Source: Mytilus edulis
Lineage: Eukaryota; Mollusca; Bivalvia; Mytilida; Mytilidae
Direction of reading: 5' to 3'
NCBI RefSeq assembly: GCF_963676685.1
Contig: NC_092354.1
Location: forward strand, 25,576,193 to 25,640,192
Length of the DNA stretch: 64,000 bases
Part shown: positions 1 through 9,505 of the stretch, in pieces
How the letters are laid out: every line of letters starts with the position of its first letter
How positions within the stretch are numbered: position 1 is the stretch's first letter
Translations under genes and position numbers: made by a program
The notes under the pieces: generated by a model
Database searches by the model: none
What the model saw: only the letters and a program-made list of their open reading frames with translations
Told to the model about the DNA's origin: nothing

Positions 1-155
1 TGAGCAAAGGTTGCCTTGAGTATATCCTTTGTTATCGTGTAATCATGGTATGTGTCCTGGTCATCAAAGGAGTGGCAAAATAATGTAATAAGTTCTTCTT
101 CTCCATAGAACCCTTCAACAACGACTGTGGAGGTCTCTGGTGGTGTTTCTCTTTG
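1..155 (-). CDS. Putative internal exon, unrecognised, cut by window edge
   Basis: The minus strand is open for all 51 codons from 155 down to the window edge, directly after a polypyrimidine-type splice acceptor (CTATTTTTCAG, its last base at 156). The peptide begins QRETPPETSTVVVEGFYGEE and continues with an acidic, aromatic composition (FCHSFDDQDTYHDY). I do not recognise the family. Codon use and the clean acceptor suggest a real coding exon rather than chance, and it is the best candidate here for a host gene. A second minus-strand candidate exon at 1983-2180 could be upstream in the same gene, but nothing in the sequence proves that they are joined. Confidence 0.35.
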
Positions 156-858
156 CTGAAAAATAGTATCGTCATTAATGAATAGTCAAATTATTTTATT
201 TATATTTATTAAAATAATGATCACATGTTATCCAATAGTATTATATCACCAATTGCTAATCACATATATATTCAACATGTACATCATATGAATTATTGAA
301 TGAGTATGTAATTGACTGTTTGAGCTTGCTCATATGGCTATCTTAATTTTGCAGGTGGTTAGAAGTTTTTTGTCTGTTTTCATGGCCTTATTATAATTAT
401 GTGATGATAAAAAGTAATTAATGTAAAGCTCATTTGCTTTGCAGGTCATGATTATGGGTCTTAGATGGTTACCCTTTTATAACTGGTTTCTACTTTTGGT
501 TGTCACTATGTGGGTTACATTTTACTAGTGTATGTTCGTACTATACATCATTTAATGTTTATGAATATTTTTATATAGTAATGAAATTGTTTACATGTTT
601 ATGTTTATGACAAGAGTACACGCGCTGATATGTCCCGCCTTCCTTACGAATTATGGATAGTCCTAAGTATAAAGTTTTATTACAACTGTCTCAAAAACTA
701 ACATTCACCTAGACAACTAAAAAATGACCAATGAACCAAGGAAATAAGGTCATGGTCAGATGAACAATGCCAGGCAGACATGTACAGCTAACAATTCTAC
801 CATACAACACATGTATTTGACCTATTGTTTATATATTTAGAAAAACTTACAAAAACAC
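156..858. other. No gene seen
   Basis: This AT-rich stretch would be intron or upstream flank if the exon at the left edge is real. I see no open frame of note, no tandem repeat and no repeat family that recurs elsewhere in the window. Confidence 0.4.
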
Positions 859-1542
859 AAAGGAGTGACTGGGGAATAGAAATATGGTCACTTGGTCTTA
901 TCCCGACCGGCAGTAAACCGCTTGCCGATGTGGGGGTACGTAAAGCTGCGCAGGATGTATTAAGTTAGCAGTCACGTCCAGTCAGAATGGGGACGTCAAA
1001 TTCGATGTCTCGTGTCAAGAGAGTGCCACGCTCTTTGCACGTTAAAAACCCTTGCAAAAACTATTTTAGGAATATCGATAATGTGGTCATTTTTATAAAT
1101 TTCCCGTTTACCAAACTGAAATTTTCAAAAAATTAAGGATTTTCTTATTCCAGGCATAGACTACCTTAGCCGTATTTGACACAACTTTTTGGAATTTTGG
1201 ATCCTCAATGCTCTTCATCTTTGTACTTGTTTGGCTTTATAAATATTTTGATATGAGCGTCACTGATGAGTCTTATGTAGACAAAACGCGCGTCTGGCGT
1301 ACTAAATGTTAATCCTGATACCTTTGATAACTATTAGGGCCTGTTAATGTTGCGCGCCAAATTTTCTGTCCCTATTCAATATACCCTCATTATACAGTGG
1401 CAGTCCAAATTTCCCCGACCATCATCCCCTATGGCCTCTATTATGACAAGACCTACTGATTGTATTTAATTTTATCTTGATCTCGTTCTGAATACGCATG
1501 AAATATTTGCCACTGGACGTTAAGCAACCAACAATCAATCAA
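859..1542 (+). mobile_element. R1 SINE-like repeat, split by a nested R4 insertion
   Basis: The two ends align with the complete R1 copies elsewhere: the head (GACTGGGGAATAGAAATATGG onward) up to about 1060, and the tail from about 1337 ending in the characteristic ACGTTAAGCAACCAACAATC run. Between them lies a 270-bp R4 repeat. The copy is more diverged than the others, and I could not see convincing target duplications at its outer edges, so it is probably the oldest R1 insertion in the window. Confidence 0.7.
1066..1336 (-). repeat. R4 dispersed repeat nested in R1
   Basis: The reverse complement matches the R4 copy at 26587-26880 along most of its length, including the core ACGCCAGACGCGCG and the block GAGCATTGAGGATCCAAAAT. 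The 7-mer AACTATT lies at both edges (1059-1065 and 1329-1335) and could be a target duplication. The same bases occur at the matching edge of the other copy, however, so they may belong to the element. I recognise the core as an abundant mussel repeat but do not know its class. Confidence 0.65.
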
Positions 1543-1878
1543 TTTTATTTAAAAAAAACATCAGCTACAGAGTATGATACGATGGATGGATAACCGGAAG
1601 TTATATTTTTAAAAAATATTTTTTTTTTTTGGAAAAAAAGGTTTGTTTCCAGGTTTTGGTGAAAAAAATAATTCGTTTTGGACCCTGTGAAAAAAAATTG
1701 TTTGTTTCACTCTAACCTGCCTCTATATGTAATGCTAAAATTGGAAGAAAAAAAAATGTTTTCGGTTTGTTGCTATAAAAACAAAAAATCCATAGCCCAG
1801 CCCAGATTTTTTATGGTGGTTTAGTACCAATTTATAAAACACTTTGCTATATTATCTTATTGCTTTCTATGGTCTTCA

Positions 1879-1924
1879 TGAAATATTTGCCACAGGACGT
1901 TAAGCAACCAACAATCAATCATCA
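1879..1924 (+). mobile_element. 5'-truncated R1 copy with target duplication
   Basis: Only the last 46 bases of R1 are present (GAAATATTTGCCACAGGACG through the AATC tail). They are bounded by an exact 10-bp direct repeat, ATGGTCTTCA, at 1869-1878 and 1925-1934. Truncation at the 5' end together with a short target duplication is the hallmark of target-primed reverse transcription. Confidence 0.75.
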
Positions 1925-1982
1925 ATGGTCTTCAGCTTATAAAAAGAGGTTTCTTATTTTCTTTAGTGTGTGTTACAGCACA

Positions 1983-2180
1983 TCACTGGTCACAATGTTC
2001 TAATGCTTTAAAAATATTGTCGTGTTCCGGACATGGCTCCTTTCTCTTGAAAGGAATCTTACAAGAAGAAATGCATTTCAGTTTCTGTTCTCCTTGAATG
2101 CCCTGCGATTCCATCAACGCAATTATTAATGAATCTATAATATCAGGCACATCTTTGTCGGTCTCCATTAGCTGTTGCAC
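1983..2180 (-). CDS. Candidate coding exon, unrecognised
   Basis: The minus strand encodes 65 residues starting at GTG or at the internal ATG of QQLMETDKDVPDIIDSL, and ending in a cysteine-bearing segment (CISSCKIPFKRKEPCPEHD) before TGA. The alternation of acidic helix and basic cysteine-rich segment reads like real protein, but I know no matching family. An upstream initiator in good context is not visible, so it may be an internal or terminal exon. It lies 1.8 kb upstream, on the same strand, of the candidate exon at the window's left edge. Confidence 0.3.
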   Translation of the reverse strand: MQQLMETDKDVPDIIDSLIIALMESQGIQGEQKLKCISSCKIPFKRKEPCPEHDNIFKALEHCDQ

Positions 2181-3577
2181 TTATTTGACATGAACACACT
2201 CGAGTTGTCCAAACTGCATAGAAGAACCTCTAACTGTCCGTTGAAACATCTGACTACTCTTAACTTATCATGACACAACACAATACATCTGGGTTTTTCA
2301 TTAACCGTGATTCCCAAACGTCAGACTACTATCAAAATGAGAACTTTTTCAAATGCAGTTACACCTTTTACTTGTAAATAAATGCATGGGATACGATCCC
2401 AAATTTAATCAGTGGTTACTTGTTAATACCGGACTGAGTAATATGTAACTACTTCATTAACGGACATATAAATTAAAGAAAGATAGCGATTTCCTGCAGT
2501 TTTGACACCGGAAAAAAATTATTTGCACATAGTTTCATATGTGCTTACCCTTGTTTAGGTGCCAAATCCGCTGTTACTGTTAAAACATTTAGTTTCTATT
2601 GCTTATTTTCCCCTAAAAGAACTTCCATAGTAAATAAATCTCATATCAGCTTTAATTTAGAGAAATCATATTTGGCTCATACTTTAAATTTGGTTTATTG
2701 AAGAATTCAATGCTTGTTTTTTACTTTATTCAGGTTTTAATAAAAGCGTTGACCGTAATACATTTTTCATGAAGCACAAAGGCGCTTCATTTTAAAAATT
2801 TAAAAATATCAACACTTTTACAGCTCTTTGAAGTAACAAAAAGAAGCATTCAATATTTATGATTACTATTTAAATAGGATCAAGAAAACAAGATTGTTAT
2901 CATGTTTTTATTTAATTTTCCAGTGCACTTTTTGTTGGAACTTGTGTCATGAATAATAAATTTCACAGTGAAAAGAAGTTGATTACGAAATAACGTGCGA
3001 TTGCAAGAAGCCAATCCGAATGACGTATTATTATGAAACCGACATATGTTGTTTGCTCAATGGTCGGGTTGTTGTCCTTTTGACACATTCCGCATTTCCA
3101 TTCTCATATTTTGTTTCGTTTATCATTGATATGAGAATTATGTCTGTCGAATAAAATATATATTTCATCTACTTTAAATTTTGCAGGGAGGAAAATTCAT
3201 CTGCTAACCAAATATTCTATGATGTCTGAATGTTTTGTGATAGGATCTAATGGGTTTATTGTTGATCATAAACATTCCCTGAATTATAACAAAGTTTTCA
3301 TTATAAATGACTGTGGTTACCTATATTATTCGTATCTGCATGAAAATAACTAGCTGTATTTGATATCTTTGGTCATCATTTCAACCTTTCTTCTGTTGGC
3401 TTGTTTATTTCAACTTTTGCTCAGGGTCTTTAGCTATGTTTTACACACAACAGACGTCGGTAACATTTGTTTCGACGCTCTGTTTACCAGTAGGACATAA
3501 ATAAAGAGAGCACAAGATCTAATATAGCTTCTCAATCTCCCTGCAGGTTTATGCCTTTCGTTAGTATACCACCGAAT
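2181..3577. other. No gene seen; AT-rich
   Basis: No supported open frame. The only recognisable sequence is an R2 3' tip at 3052-3112. Confidence 0.4.
3052..3112 (+). repeat. R2 3' tip fragment
   Basis: About 60 bases match the 3' end shared by all R2 copies (GGTCGGGTTGTTGTC, then CATTCCGCATTTCCATTCTC). Nothing of the rest of R2 is present, so this is either a strongly 5'-truncated insertion or a relic. Confidence 0.6.
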
Positions 3578-4004
3578 CTCATTTTTTGGGGTGAGTTATA
3601 TCGTGCAATCTTTCTCTGTTTTCTGTTGTAACAGTTTTCAAGATTCGAAAAACATTGGGCAATGTTGGTGTGAAAAATGTCCACACTCCAAATTTTTGTT
3701 CATCATAACCCCGCTTTCCAAACAGTTTACTGTTGTAATCGAAAACTGTCAACCATGGAATTATCACAGCCAATTTTTTTTGAATTTGTTTTTTCTTGGA
3801 TTTCCTCAAATAACAACAACTGAAGACATGGGTCCATGGTTTCGACATCCATATGCTTTAACAGGGGATATTCTCATTTTTCATTCTACTATTCATGAAT
3901 GCTTCCACAGCCAATTGTGGTATTTTTTTTTCGGTATTTGAGTTTTTCTGGGAGTTTAATAATTTGTCCAAGTCCTCTTTGATTGCCGGGTTTCCAAATC
4001 CCTT

Positions 4005-4211
4005 TTAACAGGACTCTAGCATTTTAGTTTCCTCGCTAAAACAAAGGAATATGTTTGGTAAATCGTCGTCAGGTTCCATGTCGTCTGCTACTTGTAACCG
4101 ATTTATGTCTAGATCGTCATCAAATGCATTTGTCAGAGATGTGCTTGAACCTGTCCCAAATACGTTTAGGGTACCAATTATGAGTGATTTGGGTTCGGGA
4201 GTTTGAGACAT
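4005..4211 (-). CDS. Hypothetical acidic protein or first exon
   Basis: An ATG-initiated 68-codon frame begins MSQTPEPKSLIIGTLNVFG and is strongly acidic later (AFDDDLDINRL, DDMEPDDDLPNI). It ends with TAA just after the cysteine at residue 68. The composition is unlike the AT-rich noise around it, and the initiator is plausible, so it may be the first exon or a short relic of a mobile-element gene. I do not recognise the family, and no partner exon was identified. Confidence 0.3.
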   Translation of the reverse strand: MSQTPEPKSLIIGTLNVFGTGSSTSLTNAFDDDLDINRLQVADDMEPDDDLPNIFLCFSEETKMLESC

Positions 4212-4461
4212 AACTATATTTAAGCCATCTTTAAACGGGTCTTCGTCACTTGTTACACTGTTACTAAGAAATAAAAGAAAAAAAAAAGAAAAAAATGGTT
4301 TCTGGGTGTTATTAGAATTTACATTGTTTGATTGGATTGAAATTAAAAAAATTTACTGACAACTTAATTTTTTTTTAATTAGCACATTCGAGTGACCCTA
4401 GACTTTTCATTGAACTTTCTGATTACTCCAGAGTTAATATTGGGCTGCTTAATTAATAAAG

Positions 4462-4602
4462 GTATTATTGCATAACAAATTTCATATTGGTTTAGTTATA
4501 GGTCCTCGTGCAGCCGCATTGGCCTTCGGCTTTGCCGCAGGCCAATACTGCTACCCTCGGACCTATAACTAAGCCAATATGAATATTGTTACGCAATAAT
4601 AC
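4462..4602. repeat. Foldback palindrome, 44-bp arms
   Basis: The arms 4462-4505 and 4559-4602 are reverse complements with about four mismatches. The interval between them also pairs internally (ATTGGCCT against AGGCCAAT around GCAGCCGC and TGCCGC). The whole 141 bp can fold as one long hairpin, as expected of a foldback MITE. It has no coding capacity. Confidence 0.75.
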
Positions 4603-4688
4603 TATAATACTAGTTCTTTATTTAAGGCATGGAAAACACGTTAAACATTTATTGCACTTAGAATTTTATTTTTGTTTTGTATTTACAG

Positions 4689-5038
4689 AGTTTTTTTGTG
4701 TCGAAATTAAGTCAAAGAATAAGAATAAGAAGATGCTTTGAAAATAGAAAAAGTAAGCGTGATCAGTCTGATGGTGATAATGATAATGTAACACCAGTTA
4801 AGAAGTTTAAAGTAGGATCCAGAACTAGAGATCAATCAAATCCTGTCATTCCAGAGGAGACTGGGAAAATCATGTTAAGGAAATAACAAAAAAATGGGAA
4901 AACAAAAGGTCACAAACACATTTGAGAACACTTCTTCAACACACTAGAGATGGGCGTTTGACTTGGCAATCAAAGCTAAAGCCAGGAAAATTTGGACCAA
5001 TTATGGAAAAATTCCCCTGCTTTGAGGAAGGAAGTTTC
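4689..5038 (+). pseudogene. Exon of an unrecognised gene, with a frameshift
   Basis: The exon is bounded by a TTTACAG acceptor at 4688 and a perfect donor, TTC then GTAAGT, at 5039. The first part (to about 4855) encodes a basic, nuclear-localisation-like stretch (SKRDQSDGDNDNVTPVKKFK). The second part, in another frame, encodes ITKKWENKRSQTHLRTLLQ, then HTRDGRLTWQSKLKPGKFG and CFEEGSF. One lost base near 4856-4862 (the GAGGAG then ACTGGG run) explains the change of frame. It splices in frame to the exon at 5382. I do not recognise the protein; its position about 350 bp upstream of the DUF6589 exons may be coincidental. Confidence 0.5.
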
Positions 5039-5381
5039 GTAAGTTTACTTTAATATTATACAGTTTGCCATGTATAAATTCATTTAATTTTATATTTTGA
5101 TAAGAACTGTTGTTATACTTAACGAGTAAAAACTTGTGCCTTTAGTAGCATTAAAAGTCGGGGTTTTTTCCAAATTGCAAGGCAATTTTTTGTACATGTA
5201 CCTAATATACAAATATATTTTTGGGTTTCTTATGTTTGAAAAAATGTTTTCAGTGTTTTTATAATTATTTTTTAAATGGCTACAGTTGACATTGAAGGTA
5301 AGACATATATTTTATTATTTGTTATGAAATCAAACTAATTTTTACTATATATTATTAACAAAGAAGGTCTTATTTTTATAG

Positions 5382-5504
5382 GTTATGCATGAATTCTTCT
5401 GCCTGAAGAATAAAGAAAACCCAGACAATTTTAGAGAACATATTGCTGGTAAAATGGAATGGAAGATGAAAATTGTTGCAAAAGATGTAAAACTATCCAC
5501 TGAG
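5382..5504 (+). pseudogene. Second exon of the unrecognised gene
   Basis: This 123-bp exon of exactly 41 codons is framed by TTTTTATAG at 5381 and GAG then GTACAC at 5505. It starts VMHEFFCLKNKENPDNFREH and ends with VAKDVKLSTE. Its phase continues the second frame of the upstream exon without a break. No third exon could be identified. The intact splice borders suggest that the gene decayed recently or that the single upstream frameshift is an assembly error. Confidence 0.5.
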
Positions 5505-5754
5505 GTACACTAACTGCAAATATATTATGAACACCTTTTTCATCAATCTCCCATGCAGAGTTGTCGGTCCTTGCTCTCTCTCAATCTCTGCTAATGTCTC
5601 AAAAGTAGTCCAAAAACACGTGTTCAAGAAAGATCATGTGACAATATTTTTTAGCAGGAAGTTGAACAACATGGCGGAAGATATGAAATAGTAAATAAGA
5701 GCACGATGTAAATTCGACACAATTAACCTTTATGTTGACGTCATATAGAAAATA

Positions 5755-5850
5755 TATAAATATGTGAACTTAATAATATAAATATATGAACTAAATAATA
5801 TAAATATGTGAATATGTGAATTTAATATTATAAATAGGTGAACTTAATAA
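5755..5850. repeat. Degenerate AT-rich tandem repeat
   Basis: Units of roughly 20 bases built on AATATGTGAACTTAATAATAT recur about four times with variation, ending two bases before the ATG of the zinc-binding exon that follows. Confidence 0.55.
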
Positions 5851-5851
5851 T

Positions 5852-6129
5852 ATGAATCAAACGCCACACAAAGACCGTGACATTGACTGTTTCGTGTGTT
5901 TTAGTTCTAATATAACAGCTTTTAAATTATCTGGAAGGAAGCTCATTAATGAAGACTTTAAAGAAAAGTTGACTTCTTTGTTAAATGAGAACACCTATAA
6001 TGAACTTATTCTAAAAGATGCCTCATTGTGCAGAAACTGTTATAACCTTGTAAATAAAACAAGTGTTTTCCAGGAAAAATTAAGCCATTCATGTGATTCA
6101 TTTTTGAAAGCACCAACTTCTTCTAAGAG
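5852..6129 (+). pseudogene. DUF6589-type transposase, N-terminal zinc-binding exon
   Basis: The exon starts at an ATG and encodes about 92 residues. It has a C-x2-C pair near residue 12 (DCFVCFSS) and a second near residue 70 (CRNCYNLVNK). As I recall the family, this two-knuckle N-terminus is common in DUF6589 proteins of molluscs and cnidarians. The exon ends at a plausible donor (AAGAG then GTGTGC). The large central part expected next in the family, with most acidic catalytic positions, is missing: only about 30 bp separate this exon from one belonging near the C-terminal half. The gene has therefore lost internal sequence and is not functional here. Assignment rests on the downstream exons, which match the family better. 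Confidence 0.5.
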
Positions 6130-6157
6130 GTGTGCCTTCTCTATAGTGTACTGTTAG

Positions 6158-6367
6158 GAAGAATTTTTTTCAAAATTCGTGCATTTGAACATTTCAAAAG
6201 GACAATACCTGAGCACATCCCTCATGAGTTTATGACAAAGATGTCAGAAAGGTCCATAGTGCTACCATTGCCTATCCAGTTTAAAAATGAATCAAAGCAC
6301 GAAGACTGTCTTGCAATTATGGACTGCTATGAGGATCAGCTATCAAAGATTCATAGGGGTGCCTTTG
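6158..6367 (+). pseudogene. DUF6589-type transposase, internal exon
   Basis: The exon encodes RAFEHFKRTIPEHIPHEFMT, then a segment typical of DUF6589 proteins (VLPLPIQFKNESKHEDCLAI) and ends DQLSKIHRGAFG, with the donor GTAAGA at 6368. Its last codon is completed by the first two bases of the exon at 6923, so splice phase is preserved. An acceptor-like TTAG lies at 6157. In intact family members a long region precedes this segment; here it follows the zinc exon almost directly, which marks an internal deletion. Confidence 0.6.
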
Positions 6368-6439
6368 GTAAGATAGGCTAACTGACCCAAGATATATTGA
6401 ATAACCTGTTCCAAAATTGCAAATATTCCATATAATATA

Positions 6440-6815
6440 AAAAAAAAAAAGATGTTGTGTGATTGCAAATGAGACAACTAACTCTTCACAAGAGACCAAA
6501 TGACACAGACATTAACAATTATAGGTCACAGTATGGCCTTCAACAAAGAGCAAAGCCAAAACCACATAGTCAGCTATAAAAGAACAAATTCAAACAATTC
6601 AAATTAGAAAACTAACAGCCTTATTAATTTACAAAAAATGAATGAAAAACAAATATGTAACACAGCAACAAACGACAACCACTGAATTACAGGCTCCTGA
6701 CTTAGGACAGGCACCTTCATAAAGTGGCAGGGTTAAACATGTTAGCAAGATAGTGGTGTAACCGTACAAATTGTGATGTGTGTTTGATATACTGTAGGTA
6801 TACTATAGGTATAAA
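6440..6815 (-). repeat. R3 dispersed repeat inside a transposase intron
   Basis: The sequence follows the R3 order seen at 29030-29310 in reverse: GAGACAACT, the block around TATGGCCTTCAACAAAG, ACAAACGACAACCACTG, then CTCCTGACTTAGGACAGG and GGGTTAAACATGTTAG. It sits wholly inside the intron between the exons ending at 6367 and starting at 6923, so it was probably gained after the transposase gene was in place. Confidence 0.65.
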
Positions 6816-6922
6816 AGAACTGACATGTACACTTTATTTTTAAGTATCATGTATAAATGATTTATGATTTGCAAATGCAACTGAAATTAGATGAGTTCTC
6901 ATAATGATTTATTTTTTTAAAG

Positions 6923-7098
6923 GAAATATTGATTTGCTTAGAAAATACAAAGTGCCACTTGGAGGGGACCAACTGACAAGAGTTAGATTGCAAGAAGCCA
7001 GAAATCTTAGGACATTGTCCATTACACCTGAGAAGAGATTTGATGACCTACACCCAATTGTCTGTGAAATGTGGCACAGTAAGCAAGATTTTTTAGAG
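6923..7098 (+). pseudogene. DUF6589-type transposase, exon with GGDQ motif
   Basis: The exon is bounded by TTTTTTTAAAG (6922) and GAG then GTAATT (7099). It encodes a hallmark segment of DUF6589 proteins, VPLGGDQLTRVRLQEARNLR, followed by LHPIVCEMWHSKQDFLE. The glycine-aspartate pair in GGDQ and the later ExWH motif are strongly conserved in the family as I know it and are probably part of the catalytic core. Phase is complete at the 3' end, and the next exon (8304) starts with a full codon. The intron between them contains a helicase exon on the other strand. Confidence 0.7.
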
Positions 7099-7221
7099 GT
7101 AATTTGAGTTGATTAGTTATTAAAAAGGGGGGTAGGCACATATTGTTTATGGGACCATAAGCTGTTTAAATACCTTAATATAATTACCATCTTGGCAGGG
7201 TTAAACAAGTTTTACATTTAT

Positions 7222-8059
7222 TTATACATTAAAATTTTGTAACTTTGATAAATCAACAATGGATTCACAAATACAGTTCTCAGCACAAAATGAACAACAT
7301 TGACAATCAATAATGCTTTTATCTTTTTCAAAGCAAAACACAGACAGCAGCTGATTCCTTATACATGAAGAATCATTTTTACAATAATTTATGATGTCAT
7401 CCTTTATTCCTGGCAAATTCTTTCCTAAATCACGATTGGAATAGTATAATGTTGCAACTGACGGTTGTCCACAACGACCAGCACGTCCTATCTCCTGTAA
7501 ATATTGTGATGTATTTCTGGGAGGGCATGCATGTATAATACTAGTAACATTTTTTGGATCAAACCCCATTCCTGAAATTGATGTTTTTAATACCAGCCGA
7601 ATAATTGGGTTCTCCTTTTTTAGCTCTGCTATTGTAGCATCTATTACATATTGATCTTGCCCTGAACATATAGCACTGTAAATTGAATCATTGATTGTTG
7701 AAGTACCAAATAAGCTCAGCAAATATACCATGGCTTCGCTCATATAGTATACTGGCAAAAATAATAAGGTTACTGGGAAGTCTGCCTTCTTGTCATACAA
7801 ATCATCACATAATTTATGAACTATTTGTTCATATTCATTCATTACATCTGTTCCTGGTTCTTTCTTTATTTTCTTTATGAAAATGTTAGGTCTGTCCGGT
7901 GTCTGTTCAATAGTGTGAAAATCTTCAAGTCCTAACTGTTTTGGAATAGTTTCCTTCTGCGAAACTGTTAATGTGCCACTCAATCCTATCACTGGCACGT
8001 TGGGAAAAAAGGATTTCAAACCTCTAAGTTTTTTGAATGCAGCTCTGAATTCTTCTCCC
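7222..8059 (-). pseudogene. RecQ-like SF2 helicase, C-terminal half (AcademH-type helicase candidate)
   Basis: One open exon runs from an acceptor (TTTTTTCAG, ending at 8060) to TAA, 279 codons. Numbering from the leucine at 8019, it has helicase motif III as LSGT (13-16), motif V as SGMGFDPKNV (149-158), motif VI as QEIGRAGR (175-182), and a C-terminal cysteine cluster (CQCCSFCAENC) resembling the RecQ zinc-binding region. The segment before motif III (GEEFRAAFKKLRGL) matches the usual RecQ spacing. Walker A and DExH motifs would lie in upstream exons, and none was found to the right, where a transposase exon occupies the space. It is therefore partial. It lies antisense in the intron of the DUF6589 gene; a helicase next to an Academ-type transposase is the defining feature of AcademH transposons. 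Confidence 0.8.
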
Positions 8060-8303
8060 CTGAAAAAAGGATCATATACATGTTTATATTTTTTGCAGAG
8101 TTCTGGTTCTTGTTGAATATAAAAATATTACAAATTACTCATTAAGGTTGCCTTTTGTTTCAATGCAAGGATCTTTTAACTTGAAGGGAACTATGCATTG
8201 CTATGAAATAATATACATGCTGGTCTGTGTCCACACTTGTTATATGATGCTATCATTTTATATTGTTTTTGTGTTATAATTATAGATTCTTTGTCTATTG
8301 CAG

Positions 8304-8796
8304 AAATGTTATAAGACTCTTTACAAAGCAGACAATACACCAGGCACTCTGAATTTCTTCAAAACGATACTACACAGAACTAATGTTAATGGAAAAGTGA
8401 AAGGACGTTTCCAGCCACATTATGCCCTGCTGTTGGCCGTAGGAGGTCTAATCAAAGAACAAATTTTTGAATTTTTCCAAATGGAAAACGAATACAGCAA
8501 ACCAACACACCCACTGCTTACAGAATTAGAAGATGACAATTTCTGAAGATCAAAAAAGGGATATGTTTTATAATGTTATCGCTGATTTCATGAAAATGTA
8601 TGGTTATGGGATGGTTGAAACACCTGATAAGTTTATAGTAAATGCTCAGTATGTCCAGAAATTGCGGGCAGTTATTGTAGATGGGAAGTTAGCAATAGAA
8701 CAGTTCTTGGAACCAATATTGGTTGAACCAGATGAGCTTTATAACTATTCATTACAATTATGTCACTGGTATTTACAGCAAAAGAGGGTGACATGA
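8304..8796 (+). pseudogene. DUF6589-type transposase, C-terminal exon with a frameshift
   Basis: After the acceptor TCTATTGCAG (8303) the exon opens in phase with KCYKTLYKADNTPGTLNFFK and LHRTNVNGKVKGRFQPHYA, both typical of DUF6589 C-terminal regions. The first frame stops at 8546; the continuation DQKRDMFYNVIADFMKMYGY lies in another frame from about 8540. One extra base in GACAATTTCTGAAG accounts for this. The second frame ends at TGA 8794-8796 after LHWYLQQ-like sequence (CHWYLQQKRVT). With the internal deletion upstream, this makes the transposase a pseudogene, although all introns still have proper borders. Confidence 0.7.
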
Positions 8797-9171
8797 ATCG
8801 ACTTGTTTCTTTTCAAAATGTATTCAAATTGAGTTTGATTTGATGTTTCAATTCGGTTTAGAATATTTCTTGTCTTCAATTATTTTATTCTTCTTCTTAA
8901 TTAGCAATTAAAATTAGTTTTTTTACTATATGTTCATACTTAGATTATAATAAAATGTTCACTCCAGAAAACAGTACAATGCTTACTGAACTAAATGTTT
9001 AGTTATGACAAAAATAATCCGTGTGAATAAGACAAGGTTTCTAAACTTTGACAATGTTTTGGATGTTATACTTTGATAATAAATAAGTTAGAAAAAGCTG
9101 AAGCCATCAAACATTAATGAGTGAAGATTGATAAAGTTATTTTATTTCACAATGAAAGGAATTTAGTTAAA
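8797..9171. other. No gene seen; 3' flank of the transposase
   Basis: AT-rich sequence with no open frame. I looked for terminal inverted repeats of the transposase element here and near 5.5-5.8 kb and saw none that I would defend. Confidence 0.35.
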
Positions 9172-9505
9172 CATGCGTTTACTTTTCTACATTGGCTAGA
9201 GGTATAGGGGTGGGGTTGAGATCTCATAAACATGTTTAACCCCGCCGCATTTTTGCGCCTGTCCCAAGTCAGGAGCCTCTGGTCTTTGTTAGTTCTATCA
9301 TTTTAATTTTAGTTACTTGTGTACAATTTGGAAATTAGTATGGCGTTCATTATCACTGAACTGGAATATATTTTTTTAGGGGCCAGCTATAGGACGCCTC
9401 CGGGTGCGAGAATTTCATTTACATTGGTGACCTTCTGCTGTTGTTTTTTCTATGGTCGGGTTGTTGTCTCTTTGATACATTCCCCATTTCCATTCTCAAT
9501 TTTAT
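9172..9505 (+). mobile_element. R2 retroposon, 5'-truncated 3' end
   Basis: This matches the last third of the R2 copies in the satellite: TAGAGGTATAGGGGTGGGG, GTTTAACCCCGCCGCATTTT, CCAAGTCAGGAGCCTCTGG, then GGACGCCTCCGGGTGCGAGA and the terminal GTCGGGTTGTTGTCTC and CATTCTCAATTTT. The truncation removes the coding part. Short open frames crossing it are incidental. Confidence 0.75.

Noticed and set aside
3579-3941. Overlapping 89- and 116-codon frames on opposite strands
   Set aside because: Mutual shadows with no motif, no splice context and repeat-like composition; neither could be preferred.
5639-5690. Promoter of the DUF6589 gene
   Set aside because: No defined core promoter element could be shown in the AT-rich upstream sequence.
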